64,000 nt of DNA from Caulobacteraceae bacterium (GTDB lineage: Bacteria > Pseudomonadota > Alphaproteobacteria > Caulobacterales > Caulobacteraceae). Location of the stretch: the NCBI GenBank assembly GCA_947475415.1, contig CANJLH010000008.1, forward strand, positions 1-64,000, in the 5' to 3' direction. Within the stretch, counting starts at the first letter, position 1. Each line of letters starts with the position of its first letter. The position numbers and the translations under genes are program-made. Shown here in pieces: positions 9,409 through 17,087 of this stretch. The notes under the pieces were generated by a model. It did no database searches and was not told the origin of the DNA. It was given only the letters and a program-made list of their open reading frames with translations.

Positions 9409-10758
9409 ATGAAACGTGCGCGCGGGTCCACTTACGGGGCGGCGGCGCGAGTCGTCTTCGCAGGTCTTGTCCTGACGTGCCTGAGCACAGCCGTCCTGGC
9501 GCAGGCGCCAACGCCGGTCGCAGAGCCGCCAGCCGCCGCTCAGCGGCCGCCGGAGCCCAGAGGTCTAGGCGAGTCGGTGGCGGCCGTGGTCAACGACCAG
9601 ATCATCTCCACCTACGATCTGGGACAACGGATGCGGCTGCTGATCGCCACATCCGGCGTTCAACCGACCAGCGAAAACATGCCCCAGTTCCAGCGCGAGG
9701 CGCTGATCTCGCTGGTTGATGAACGGCTGCAGATGCATGAACTGCGTCGGGTCGAGAAGCAGCAGAAGATGGAAATTGTCGCCAGTGCGGACGATGTGGA
9801 GGAGGAACTTGCCGGCATGGCGGGTTCCAACAACATGTCCGTCGAACAATTCCTCAAGGTTCTGCAAGGCCAGGGTGTCGGCGCTGATACCTTGCGCGAA
9901 CAGATCCGCGCGAGCCTCAGTTGGCAACGGTGGATTCGTGGTCGCTATGGCTCTCGACTGCGGATCGGTGAAGACCAGATCAAGGCGGTCCAGCAACGCG
10001 TCGCCGCCGCCGCTTCAAAGCCGCAGTACGAGATCAGCGAGATCCTGATCGACGCCAACCGCGTCGGAGGCCAGCAAGCGGCCGTCGAAGGCGGTGGGCA
10101 GCTTATCGTTCAAATGCAACAAGGCGCGCCATTTGCCGCCGTCGCACGGCAATTCTCCGTCTCACCAACCGCGGCCAACGGTGGTGACGCCGGCTGGGTG
10201 ACCGCAGGAGATGTCGCGCCCGAAGTGGCCGCAGCCCTCGAGCAGATGCGGCCCGGACAACTCTCCCAACCGATACCCGTGCGTGACGGCGTCTATCTGA
10301 TCCTCCTGCGGGATAAGCGCGCCGGGGCCGGCGTCACCCTGGTCAGCATGAAACAGGCCGCGATCGCCCTTGGCGCCCAGGCCACGCCGCAACAGGTCGA
10401 TGCTGCGCGCCTCCAGCTGGAGGCCCTGCGCCCGTCGCTCAGAGGCTGCGACAATATCGAGGCCGAGGCCGCAAAGACACCAGGCATCGTGGCTGGCGAC
10501 TTGGGTGAAGCTGAGATCAAGGACCTCGCCGGGCCTTTCCGCGAAGCGGCCGAATCCCTTCAGCCCGGTCAGGTTTCGCAGCCCATTCGCACGGCCGCGG
10601 GAATGCACCTTGTCGCCGTGTGCGGCAAGCGCGCTACCGGCGCTGAGCAAGCCACGCATGACGAAGTGGAAAATCGGCTTTTTGGCCAACAACTTAGCAT
10701 GATTGCTCGCCGATATATGAGAGACTTGCGCAATTCGGCGACCATCGAGACGCGGTGA
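9409..10758 (+). CDS. surA: Periplasmic chaperone / peptidyl-prolyl isomerase SurA
   Basis: 449 residues from ATG 9409 with GAAGGAAC 10-17 nt upstream. Signal peptide ends near the AVLAQAP site. The N-terminal SurA chaperone region includes AVVNDQIISTYDLGQR. The first parvulin (PpiC) domain is complete (EISEILI ... AVARQFSVSPTAANGGDAGWV). The second is degenerate and carries two cysteines (RGCDN and VAVCGKR). SurA escorts barrel proteins including LptD to the BAM complex. The end of surA overlaps the GTG start of pdxA (GTGA). Confidence 0.93.
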   Translation: MKRARGSTYGAAARVVFAGLVLTCLSTAVLAQAPTPVAEPPAAAQRPPEPRGLGESVAAVVNDQIISTYDLGQRMRLLIATSGVQPTSENMPQFQREALISLVDERLQMHELRRVEKQQKMEIVASADDVEEELAGMAGSNNMSVEQFLKVLQGQGVGADTLREQIRASLSWQRWIRGRYGSRLRIGEDQIKAVQQRVAAAASKPQYEISEILIDANRVGGQQAAVEGGGQLIVQMQQGAPFAAVARQFSVSPTAANGGDAGWVTAGDVAPEVAAALEQMRPGQLSQPIPVRDGVYLILLRDKRAGAGVTLVSMKQAAIALGAQATPQQVDAARLQLEALRPSLRGCDNIEAEAAKTPGIVAGDLGEAEIKDLAGPFREAAESLQPGQVSQPIRTAAGMHLVAVCGKRATGAEQATHDEVENRLFGQQLSMIARRYMRDLRNSATIETR

Positions 10759-11762
10759 AAACAGCACCACTTGCCCTGACCCTTGGCGATCCGGCCGGAA
10801 TCGGGCCGGAAATCATCATCAAAGCCTGGGCGGCGTTGCGGGCCGAGGGGCCTGCGTTCCTGGTGGTCGGAGATCTGCAGTGCCTGGCGTCCGCCTCGGC
10901 TTCCGGCGCCTCGATCCTGCATCCGATCACCTCGCCCCAGGATGCCAATGCGGTATTCCCCAATGCCTTGCCGGTGCTGGATTCGCCGTTGCGTTCATCC
11001 GTTGTCGTCGGCAAGCCCACGGCAGCCGCGGCGGCTGGCGTAATTCGTTGGATTGAGACCGCGGTCGGGCTGACTCTGTCCGGCGCAGTGTCCGGCGTCG
11101 TGACCGCGCCGATCGCCAAAGCGCCGCTCCTCGAAGCTGGTTTCGGATTTCCCGGCCACACCGAATTCCTGGGCGAACTCACGGCGTCGGCGAACTACGA
11201 TGGCGCGCGCGGCCCGGTGATGATGCTGATCGCGGGCGACTTGCGGGCTAGCTTGACGACGGTCCATGAACCCATCGCCAAGGTGGCTTCACTGCTCAGC
11301 GTGGAGCGTATTGTAAACGCAGGCCTGGTCACGGCTCAGGCCCTGCGCCGCGACTTCGGAATAGATTCGCCGCGCCTGGCGGTGGCGGGTCTGAACCCAC
11401 ATGCGGGAGAATCCGGGAAGATCGGCCGTGAGGACGCGGAAATCGTGACCCCGGCCGTGCGCGCTCTGTGTGACCTCGGCGTCGACGCCACCGGTCCCTG
11501 GCCTTCGGACAGCCTGTTTCCGCCCGAAATGCGCCAGCGCTACGATGGTGTTCTGTGCCAGTACCATGATCAGGCGCTGATCCCGGTAAAGATGCTGGAC
11601 TTCTGGGGTGGGGTGAACATCACGCTTGGCCTGCCCATCGTGCGTACTTCGCCTGACCATGGGGTGGCCTTCGACATCGCCGGGCGGGGGCTGGCGCGCG
11701 CCGACAGTCTGATCGCAGCTATCCGCATGGCGCACCAGATCGCTCGGCGCCGCCTCGGATGA
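10755..11762 (+). CDS. pdxA: 4-hydroxythreonine-4-phosphate dehydrogenase
   Basis: 335 residues with a GTG start overlapping the surA stop. Opens with LALTLGDPAGIGPEI, the PdxA hallmark. Later GFPGHTEFL, LNPHAGE and a C-terminal YHDQALIPVKM region supply the metal-binding histidines and substrate pocket. It oxidises 4-phosphohydroxy-threonine in the DXP-dependent vitamin B6 pathway. surA-pdxA-rsmA order is conserved in many proteobacteria. Confidence 0.95.
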   Translation: MKTAPLALTLGDPAGIGPEIIIKAWAALRAEGPAFLVVGDLQCLASASASGASILHPITSPQDANAVFPNALPVLDSPLRSSVVVGKPTAAAAAGVIRWIETAVGLTLSGAVSGVVTAPIAKAPLLEAGFGFPGHTEFLGELTASANYDGARGPVMMLIAGDLRASLTTVHEPIAKVASLLSVERIVNAGLVTAQALRRDFGIDSPRLAVAGLNPHAGESGKIGREDAEIVTPAVRALCDLGVDATGPWPSDSLFPPEMRQRYDGVLCQYHDQALIPVKMLDFWGGVNITLGLPIVRTSPDHGVAFDIAGRGLARADSLIAAIRMAHQIARRRLG

Positions 11763-12580
11763 GCGAACCGCAGCCTTTGCGCGAAGCCCTGGCGGCTCAT
11801 GGCCTGTTGGCGCGCAAGGCGCTTGGTCAGCACTTCCTGCTTGACCTCAACATCACCCGAAAGATCGCCCGCCTCGCTGGCCCGCTCGACGGAAAGCGCG
11901 TCATTGAGGTGGGACCAGGACCGGGCGGCCTCACGCGAGCGCTACTCGAGGCCGGGGCGAAGGTGGTCGCAATCGAAAAGGATCCACGCTTCCTGCCGCT
12001 GCTTCAGGATCTCAGCGCCACCTTCGAAGATCGCCTGGAAATTGTCCTGGCGGACGCCCTGGCCGCCGATGAATCCTCGCTGTGCTCCGGAGCCCCCGCA
12101 AGCATCGTCGCCAACCTCCCGTACAATGTCGGAACCCCCCTGCTGATCAAGTGGCTGACCGGAAGCTTTCGCCCCACCTCGATGACCTTGATGTTCCAGA
12201 AGGAGGTCGCCCAGCGAATATCGGCGCCCCCAGGTGCGGACGCCTACGGTCGGCTGGCTGTCATCGCCCAGGCCTGCGCCGATGCGCGCATTGTCATGGA
12301 AATTCCGGCCCGGGCCTTTACGCCGCCACCCCGGGTGGATTCGGCAGTCGTACGCCTGGACCCGCTGGCTGAACCGCCCAGCGCCCGCCGCCTTGAGGCG
12401 CTCCAGGCTATCACCGCCGCGGCATTCGGCCAGCGTCGCAAGATGCTTCGCACCAGCCTCAGATCCCTAGGTGGGGAAAAGCTCTGCTCGGACGCTGGTG
12501 TGGCGCCCGATGCGCGGGCCGAGACTATCGACGTCGCGGGTTTCCTGCGGTTGACGGATACCTGGCTCACCGGATCTTGA
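11759..12580 (+). CDS. rsmA: 16S rRNA (A1518/A1519-N6) dimethyltransferase
   Basis: 273 residues, also known as KsgA, coupled to pdxA by an ATGA overlap. Motif I is VIEVGPGPGGLT and the adenine-methyltransferase motif IV is NLPYNVGTP. AFGQRRKMLRTSLRSLG near the C-terminus is the family's rRNA-binding helical domain. It dimethylates two adjacent adenines in the 3' hairpin of 16S rRNA late in 30S assembly. It ends the plus-strand operon; a hairpin follows at 12638. Confidence 0.95.
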   Translation: MSEPQPLREALAAHGLLARKALGQHFLLDLNITRKIARLAGPLDGKRVIEVGPGPGGLTRALLEAGAKVVAIEKDPRFLPLLQDLSATFEDRLEIVLADALAADESSLCSGAPASIVANLPYNVGTPLLIKWLTGSFRPTSMTLMFQKEVAQRISAPPGADAYGRLAVIAQACADARIVMEIPARAFTPPPRVDSAVVRLDPLAEPPSARRLEALQAITAAAFGQRRKMLRTSLRSLGGEKLCSDAGVAPDARAETIDVAGFLRLTDTWLTGS

Positions 12581-12637
12581 CCGGCGCAGCGGTGCGCCAG
12601 CGCATCGGCGCAGGCTGAGGAAACCTCAGAAATGCGA

Positions 12638-12665
12638 ACGCCGCCGCGGTCACCCGCGACGGCGT
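12638..12665. terminator. GC-rich hairpin between convergent rsmA and pilin genes
   Basis: Two 12-nt arms (12638-12649 and 12654-12665) pair with one internal mismatch around a TCAC loop. No T-run follows on the plus strand; on the minus strand it is followed by a short T-containing stretch. It sits between two converging genes, so a bidirectional terminator or RNA stabiliser is likely. Confidence 0.45.
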
Positions 12666-12689
12666 CCAAACTCGGAACAAAAGCCGGTG

Positions 12690-12854
12690 TTACGGCATAT
12701 TGCTCGCAACAGTATTGAAGGCGCCGCCAACCTTGCCGCCCAGGGTCGTCAGGGCGGCAACCAACACCAGAGCGATCAACGCAGCGATCAAGCCATACTC
12801 AATGGCCGTCGCGCCGCTCTCATCACTCACAAATCGTTTGATAACCTTAGTCAT
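12690..12854 (-). CDS. Flp-family type IVb pilin
   Basis: 54 residues from the ATG at 12854 with AAAGGTGA just upstream. The short basic leader (MTKVIKRFVSDESG) is followed by the prepilin-peptidase site G14/A15 and the Flp signature ATAIEYGLIAALIALV, with Glu at position +5 of the mature protein. Mature length is about 40 residues. Exported by Tad/Cpa machinery and processed by a CpaA/TadV-type peptidase. No cpa/tad assembly genes flank it, so it is either an orphan pilin or served by a locus elsewhere. Confidence 0.92.
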   Translation of the reverse strand: MTKVIKRFVSDESGATAIEYGLIAALIALVLVAALTTLGGKVGGAFNTVASNMP

Positions 12855-13234
12855 GAATTTCACCTTTGGTCGAACGCGCTCAAATTCTGAGGAGCAATAT
12901 TATTCTACCAGAGTTAAATGGCGGTAAAATTTCGCCACTATTCCGCCCCCTCGAAAACATTATTATAGTTTACTTGCGTTTACTATGCTATCGACTCGAT
13001 TTCGATGAGGCGAGAACTCACAACGCCTGCCGAATTGGCGGCTTGTGGGGTCTCACCGCTGAGTGGCCAAGACCTAGGGATCCGATTGGGCCATGCCTGA
13101 ACGGCTCGTAGTCCGCAGCAACAAGCGCTTTCGACAATGCGCGCGCCACAAACCGCTGCGACCTACCAAATGCCGCACAAACCCACGGCCATCCGTTAGA
13201 TTTTTGCAAACAGATCGTCGATGAAAAATTCAGG
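12855..13234 (-). promoter_or_regulatory. Upstream region of the pilin gene with promoter-like elements
   Basis: A 380-nt stretch with no convincing gene and a marked AT-rich segment at about 12890-13010. On the minus strand it holds a perfect TATAAT at 12962-12967. Immediately upstream are two direct copies of GTAAAC at a 10-nt period (12978-12983 and 12968-12973). A TTAA-N7-TAAA motif lies at 12914-12928, one base from the CtrA consensus TTAA-N7-TTAA. Distance from the -10 element to the pilin ATG is about 108 nt. No good -35 is seen, which would fit an activator-dependent promoter. The rest (12984-13234) shows nothing I recognise. Confidence 0.4.
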
Positions 13235-13573
13235 TTAGGCCGCAGCCGCCTCACGGACGCGGTTGTCGACCGCCACGTCATCCTCGGCTCGGCGCTCGGA
13301 ACCGCGCCGCCGACGCAGGGCCTGCAAGGCTTGGGCGACTGCGGAGATCACCAGGAAACTCTCCGCGGCGATACGATTTAGCGGCGCGCCGCCCGCCGGA
13401 TCCAGGCGCAGGTCAAAGGACAGCAGCACCAGCGCAAGCATGGTCGAAATGATCCCAAGGATCTGCAACCAGCGCCCGCCCACGGGCTTCCAGATGAAGG
13501 CGTAGATATACGCTCCAAGGCAGGCCGCCGCGGTGGTCAGACCGATTGCGCCAAGTTCAAGAGCTCCACTCAT
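13235..13573 (-). CDS. Small integral membrane protein, unknown function
   Basis: 112 residues starting MSGALELGAIGLTTAAACLG. Three hydrophobic segments near residues 5-28, 34-52 and 66-85, then a charged C-terminal tail (RRRRGSERRAEDDVAVDNR). The N-terminal ELGAIGL and middle WLQILGI segments have no family I can name. It lies between the pilin and a TadG-like gene on the same strand, separated by about 380 and 84 nt, so co-function with pili is possible but unproven. Confidence 0.6.
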   Translation of the reverse strand: MSGALELGAIGLTTAAACLGAYIYAFIWKPVGGRWLQILGIISTMLALVLLSFDLRLDPAGGAPLNRIAAESFLVISAVAQALQALRRRRGSERRAEDDVAVDNRVREAAAA

Positions 13574-13657
13574 CTCCGGCCTTCTCCGTTCGAGTTGGCC
13601 CGAGATTATTGTGTCATGTTTTACATTCCGTCACCGCGAGACCATTTTTTGGCGGAC

Positions 13658-15697
13658 CTACTTGGTCAGCCGTAAGGCCCGATCAACAATGTCCTTGAAA
13701 GCGTCACCGACGCCGGCCGTGCTGGTGAAGATTGCGTGGGCTGAATCGCCGGCACAGGCCGTGGCTTTGGCGCGCGCCGCCGCATCGGCCACGTCCACGA
13801 GAATGACGTAAAGCTCAACCTTGTAGGAGGTTCGGATTTCATTGCACGCAGACAGCATCAGGCCATCGATGCTGGCCTGGTCAAGTTTTGCAACGTTGGG
13901 AGAATTCCAGCACCCGCCAGCAGGCCCACCCCGCCAGGTATCTGTACAGCCGTAGTAGCCCTCATACTGGCTTGGCGCGACATTGGCGCCGTCTGTGAGC
14001 ATCACGGCGATCTTCCTGGTTTTTTTGTCGCCCCAGCCTTTGGCGGCGACGCCCAGGCCCCAGAAATCCTGCCAATACTTCTTCGGCGAAAGCGATCGAA
14101 GACCCCAGAGCAAGCCCACGTCGGCCATGGTCCCGCCGGGGACCGGGTACATCTCGTTGAGCTTGTCCAGAACCTGTTTGCGGTTCCCTGACAGGGGCAA
14201 CATGCCCACGGGGCAATTGATATTGGGGCCGGATATTGGCGCTGCGGCCGTCCAATTTGGCGACGCCGTCCAGGTCGAAGCGTTAAATCCGCTGAATGCA
14301 TCTTGCTCCCAGGCGCAGATGCGACCACCACCGGCCACATAGCTGATCTCATTGGGGTCGGCCAGGCAGGGCTTGTTCTCCCCGACCTTCTCAGGCGGAG
14401 TCGTCGACCAGTAATTCCAGTTCCCGCAATCCTCCTGATAAGGATAGTAGGCGTTCCGGGTGCCGTTGTAGTGCCACCAGCTTCCGCCATCGCCGATGCA
14501 CTGACGCAATGGGCTCATGAACTGATGGCCTGGGTCACATGTAGTCTGGGAGACATAGGCCAGCTTCTGCAGAAGTCCGCTTCTGCGCAGGGCGGGAACA
14601 GCGTCCGACCGATTCCAGCCTGCGCGCTGGAAATTCGGTACCACGTACCGCCCCTCCAGCGATCCCTCCATGACCGGCGGCGGCGGCGGCGGATCGCCCG
14701 GCGGACCGGGCGGCCCCGGATCGTCTTGCCAGACCGTGCTGGTGGTCCAGGCGTCGCACCACCAGAGGTTTCCGGATTGCGAAAGATTGGTCTCCAGCAG
14801 TGCGGCCGGCCAACGGGTGTCTGGCGCATTGTCCGAAATCGGTTTGGTGACGGCGCCGGAAGCGTCAACTTCGACCTCTCCGTTGGCGGACCGGATGCAC
14901 CCTCGCCAAGTGGTTGGCGCGGCCAGGGCGTCGAGATCTGCCTGGTTGATCGCCACGGCGGCGTCTCTCGGTGTCGCCACAAGCGCATAGCGTCCGGCGG
15001 ATATGGCGGGAGGCGCAACACGCGTGCCAGCCGCGGGCGGCGCCACATCCCCGACCGCAGCCGGGTTCGCCGCATCCGGCGCGCTGGTGTTGATGTTCAC
15101 CACGGTCGTCCACGGCACCACCGAAATGCGAACCCGGTCTCCGCCAAGATCGAACATGGTGTTCACATAGTCTTTGGCCGCCGCCCGCATCGCCTGGAAG
15201 CGGTTCGACTCGAACATCGACGAGGTATTGTCGAGGATAAGGGCCAGTTCAAGCTCCTGGCCGCCGGCGGTCGCCGACGCCGTCACCGTGAACGGCATGA
15301 TCGGATAACCCAGCACGCCGGCGAAATTATTCTTGCTGCCCCCCGTGACGGTCATGGTGACCTCGCCCGTCGCCGCGTTGATATTCAGCGCCTTTGAATT
15401 GATCACGGTTGTGGTGGAACCCAACGCCATCTGACGATCGAAGGCCGCGAAGGCTGATGCCTCCGCCGCAGCCTTGCGCGCCACCGGCGTGCCTGCGCTT
15501 GAAGCGAAGTAAGTCTTGGCGCCTGCCAACACCGCCGCATCGGTCGCGTCAGCCGCAAAACCCTTGTTATTGCTCCATTGACGGACGTCGATGCCGCCGC
15601 CCACCAACAGAATCAAGACAGGTATCGCCAGGGCGAATATCATTGCGACATTGCCGCGCCTCGACGCAAGCAACCGCCCAAATTCCCGCCGGACCAT
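13658..15697 (-). CDS. TadG-like pilus-assembly protein with von Willebrand A domain
   Basis: 679 residues from the ATG at 15697 (GGAAGGG about 7 nt upstream); a TTG at 15760 is in frame but less likely. The start RRGNVAMIFALAIPVLILLVGG is the TadE/TadG-type N-terminal anchor. A TadG-like pseudopilin region with DATDAAVLAGA follows. From about residue 150 there is a vWA domain with MIDAS-type DNTSS (156-160). A Pro/Gly-rich insert (GPPGPPGDPPPPPP) interrupts the vWA region about halfway. The C-terminal MLTDGAN and YVILVDVAD strands complete the fold. Probably an envelope-anchored, surface-exposed protein of a Tad-type pilus or adhesion system. Confidence 0.82.
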   Translation of the reverse strand: MVRREFGRLLASRRGNVAMIFALAIPVLILLVGGGIDVRQWSNNKGFAADATDAAVLAGAKTYFASSAGTPVARKAAAEASAFAAFDRQMALGSTTTVINSKALNINAATGEVTMTVTGGSKNNFAGVLGYPIMPFTVTASATAGGQELELALILDNTSSMFESNRFQAMRAAAKDYVNTMFDLGGDRVRISVVPWTTVVNINTSAPDAANPAAVGDVAPPAAGTRVAPPAISAGRYALVATPRDAAVAINQADLDALAAPTTWRGCIRSANGEVEVDASGAVTKPISDNAPDTRWPAALLETNLSQSGNLWWCDAWTTSTVWQDDPGPPGPPGDPPPPPPVMEGSLEGRYVVPNFQRAGWNRSDAVPALRRSGLLQKLAYVSQTTCDPGHQFMSPLRQCIGDGGSWWHYNGTRNAYYPYQEDCGNWNYWSTTPPEKVGENKPCLADPNEISYVAGGGRICAWEQDAFSGFNASTWTASPNWTAAAPISGPNINCPVGMLPLSGNRKQVLDKLNEMYPVPGGTMADVGLLWGLRSLSPKKYWQDFWGLGVAAKGWGDKKTRKIAVMLTDGANVAPSQYEGYYGCTDTWRGGPAGGCWNSPNVAKLDQASIDGLMLSACNEIRTSYKVELYVILVDVADAAARAKATACAGDSAHAIFTSTAGVGDAFKDIVDRALRLTK

Positions 15698-16042
15698 CCA
15701 AAGCCCTTCCCGCACGCGTCGATACTTGCTTTGCGACACGTTCAAGCTTGTTATTTTCAAACATCACATAACGCTGTTTCGGTTAGGAGAACGTCAATGA
15801 CGCCGCGCGCCGCGACATCCCGTCAGATGCGCCGCCGGCTGTAGCGCCATCTTTCTTTCCGTGAATCACGGCCGAGCCCGCAGCTGATTCGGAAACATTG
15901 AAAGGCGCAGCGCGGAATCAATGCTAAGTTAACCTTGGGCCGGCGTTGTTGGCCCCGGTGGTTCTGTGCGTCTTCAGCTCGATCAGCGCCCATAACCGCC
16001 GTTGCTTGACGACACCAAGCGCTCAAACAGGGAGACCACCTC
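15698..16042. other. Intergenic region between TadG-like gene and Ala-rich lipoprotein
   Basis: 345 nt without a long gene. It contains the leaders of two divergently transcribed genes and a 15-codon reading frame with a strong ribosome site (15797-15844, listed separately). It also has a short inverted repeat CCGTG-AAT-CACGG near 15858-15872. TTGAAA near 15898 followed about 18 nt later by TGCTAA is a weak promoter candidate for the lipoprotein gene. Confidence 0.35.
15797..15844 (+). CDS. Candidate 15-residue Arg-rich peptide
   Basis: ATG at 15797 preceded by AGGAGA at 15785-15790 with an ideal 6-nt spacing, and ended by TAG at 15842-15844. The peptide is MTPRAATSRQMRRRL. The ribosome site is stronger than for most genes in this window, which is the only reason to list it. 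It could be a small protein, an uORF or leader peptide for the downstream lipoprotein gene, or chance. Confidence 0.25.
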   Translation: MTPRAATSRQMRRRL

Positions 16043-16366
16043 ATGCGCCTCATCACCATCGCCGCCATTTCCGCCCTCGCCCTCGCCGGGGCCGCCTGCA
16101 GCAAGAAGGAAGAACCCGCTGCTGACGCCGCCGCCGCTGGCGCGGAAGCCGCCACCGACGCCGCCGCCGCAGCTGGTGACGCCGCCAACGCCGCCGGCGC
16201 CGCGACCGACGCCGGCGCCAATGCGGCCGCCGGCGCAGCTGACGCCGCCGCTGGTGCGGCCAATGCCGCTGGCGACGCCGCCGCAGCCGCGGGCGCAGCC
16301 GCCGACAAGATGGGCGAAGCCGCTGACAAGGCCGGCGCTGCTGCCGAAAAGGCCGCTGGCCACTAA
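16043..16366 (+). CDS. Ala-rich small lipoprotein or secreted helical protein
   Basis: 107 residues with GGGAG 9 nt upstream of the ATG. The signal peptide MRLITIAAISALALAGAAC ends in a lipobox-like site (Cys19), followed by SKKEEP. The remaining ~80 residues are almost entirely A, G, D, N, E and K in a loose repeating pattern (DAAAAAGDAANAAGAATDAG), predicting a long amphipathic helix or low-complexity stalk. The DNA is so GC-periodic that the opposite strand is also open across it. Likely an outer-membrane or periplasmic spacer protein, but the function is unknown. Followed by a strong terminator. Confidence 0.75.
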   Translation: MRLITIAAISALALAGAACSKKEEPAADAAAAGAEAATDAAAAAGDAANAAGAATDAGANAAAGAADAAAGAANAAGDAAAAAGAAADKMGEAADKAGAAAEKAAGH

Positions 16367-16386
16367 CTAGGCCAGCCTATCCAGGA

Positions 16387-16416
16387 AGCCCCCGGCTTTC
16401 GGGTCGGGGGTTTTTC
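16387..16416 (+). terminator. Rho-independent terminator after the Ala-rich lipoprotein gene
   Basis: Stem arms CCCCCG (16389-16394) and CGGGGG (16405-16410), then TTTTTCTT from 16411. Lies 20 nt after the stop. Because gmk converges from the other side 21 nt further on, it may serve both strands. Confidence 0.85.
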
Positions 16417-16436
16417 TTGTCCGCTTCGTCGGACCT

Positions 16437-17078
16437 TCAGAGTTTCTCGGCCAGCAATTGCGTCACAAGGTCCGCCACCCAGGGGTTGCGCGCCCGACGC
16501 AGCCGTTCCGCATGATAGATGTGCGCCAGGTCCGAATAGGCGCGGTCGAAATCGTCATTGACGATGACATAGTCATAGGACTGCGCCTGCTCAATCTCGC
16601 CGTACGCGCGCTGCAACCGGTTCGCGATGACATCCGGCTTGTCCTGAGCCCTGGCGTGCAGTCGCCGCGACAGGTCCGCCATGGTGGGCGGCAGGATGAA
16701 CACCCGCACGCAATCCTGCGGCGCCGCACCCACGACTTGGTTCGCGCCCTGCCAGTCGATATCGAACAACACATCCCGGCCAGCCGCCAAGGCCGACATC
16801 ACCGGCGCCTTGGGGCTGCCATAGCACTGCCCGTGCACCTCGGCCCACTCCAGGAAATCGCCGCGGGCGGCCATGGACTCGAAACCCGGCCGGTCCGTAA
16901 AATGATACTCTCGCCCATTCATTTCGCCCGGCCGCGCCGTCCGGGTAGTCGCTGAAATCGATAATTCGAGGTCCGCGTGATCTGCGACCAGTCGGCGCGA
17001 CAACGAGGTTTTTCCCGCGCCCGAAGGCGAGGAGATCAGGAGCATCAGGCCCCTGCGGCGGCCTGGCGCATCAGTCAT
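16437..17078 (-). CDS. gmk: Guanylate kinase
   Basis: 213 residues. P-loop SSPSGAGKT (16-24), GMP-binding TTRTARPGEMNGREYHF, FDIDWQGANQV and the lid-type RLHARAQDK are all present. Phosphorylates GMP to GDP and so links purine and ppGpp metabolism. It follows yicC with a 9-nt gap and ends the minus-strand fab-mltG-yicC-gmk string. Confidence 0.95.
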   Translation of the reverse strand: MTDAPGRRRGLMLLISSPSGAGKTSLSRRLVADHADLELSISATTRTARPGEMNGREYHFTDRPGFESMAARGDFLEWAEVHGQCYGSPKAPVMSALAAGRDVLFDIDWQGANQVVGAAPQDCVRVFILPPTMADLSRRLHARAQDKPDVIANRLQRAYGEIEQAQSYDYVIVNDDFDRAYSDLAHIYHAERLRRARNPWVADLVTQLLAEKL

Positions 17079-17087
17079 GATCCAGCC

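Noticed and set aside
13018..13281. 87-codon minus-strand reading frame next to the 112-residue membrane protein
   Set aside because: Overlaps the end of the better-supported gene, has no start signal and no recognisable domain.
14303..15397. 364-codon plus-strand reading frame opposite the TadG-like gene
   Set aside because: Arg/Gly-rich shadow; the minus frame has TadG and vWA motifs.
15823..16363. Two minus-strand reading frames of Ser/Ala/Gly-rich protein
   Set aside because: They are antisense to the Ala-rich lipoprotein gene and reflect its GC-periodic low complexity; the plus frame has signal peptide, ribosome site and terminator.
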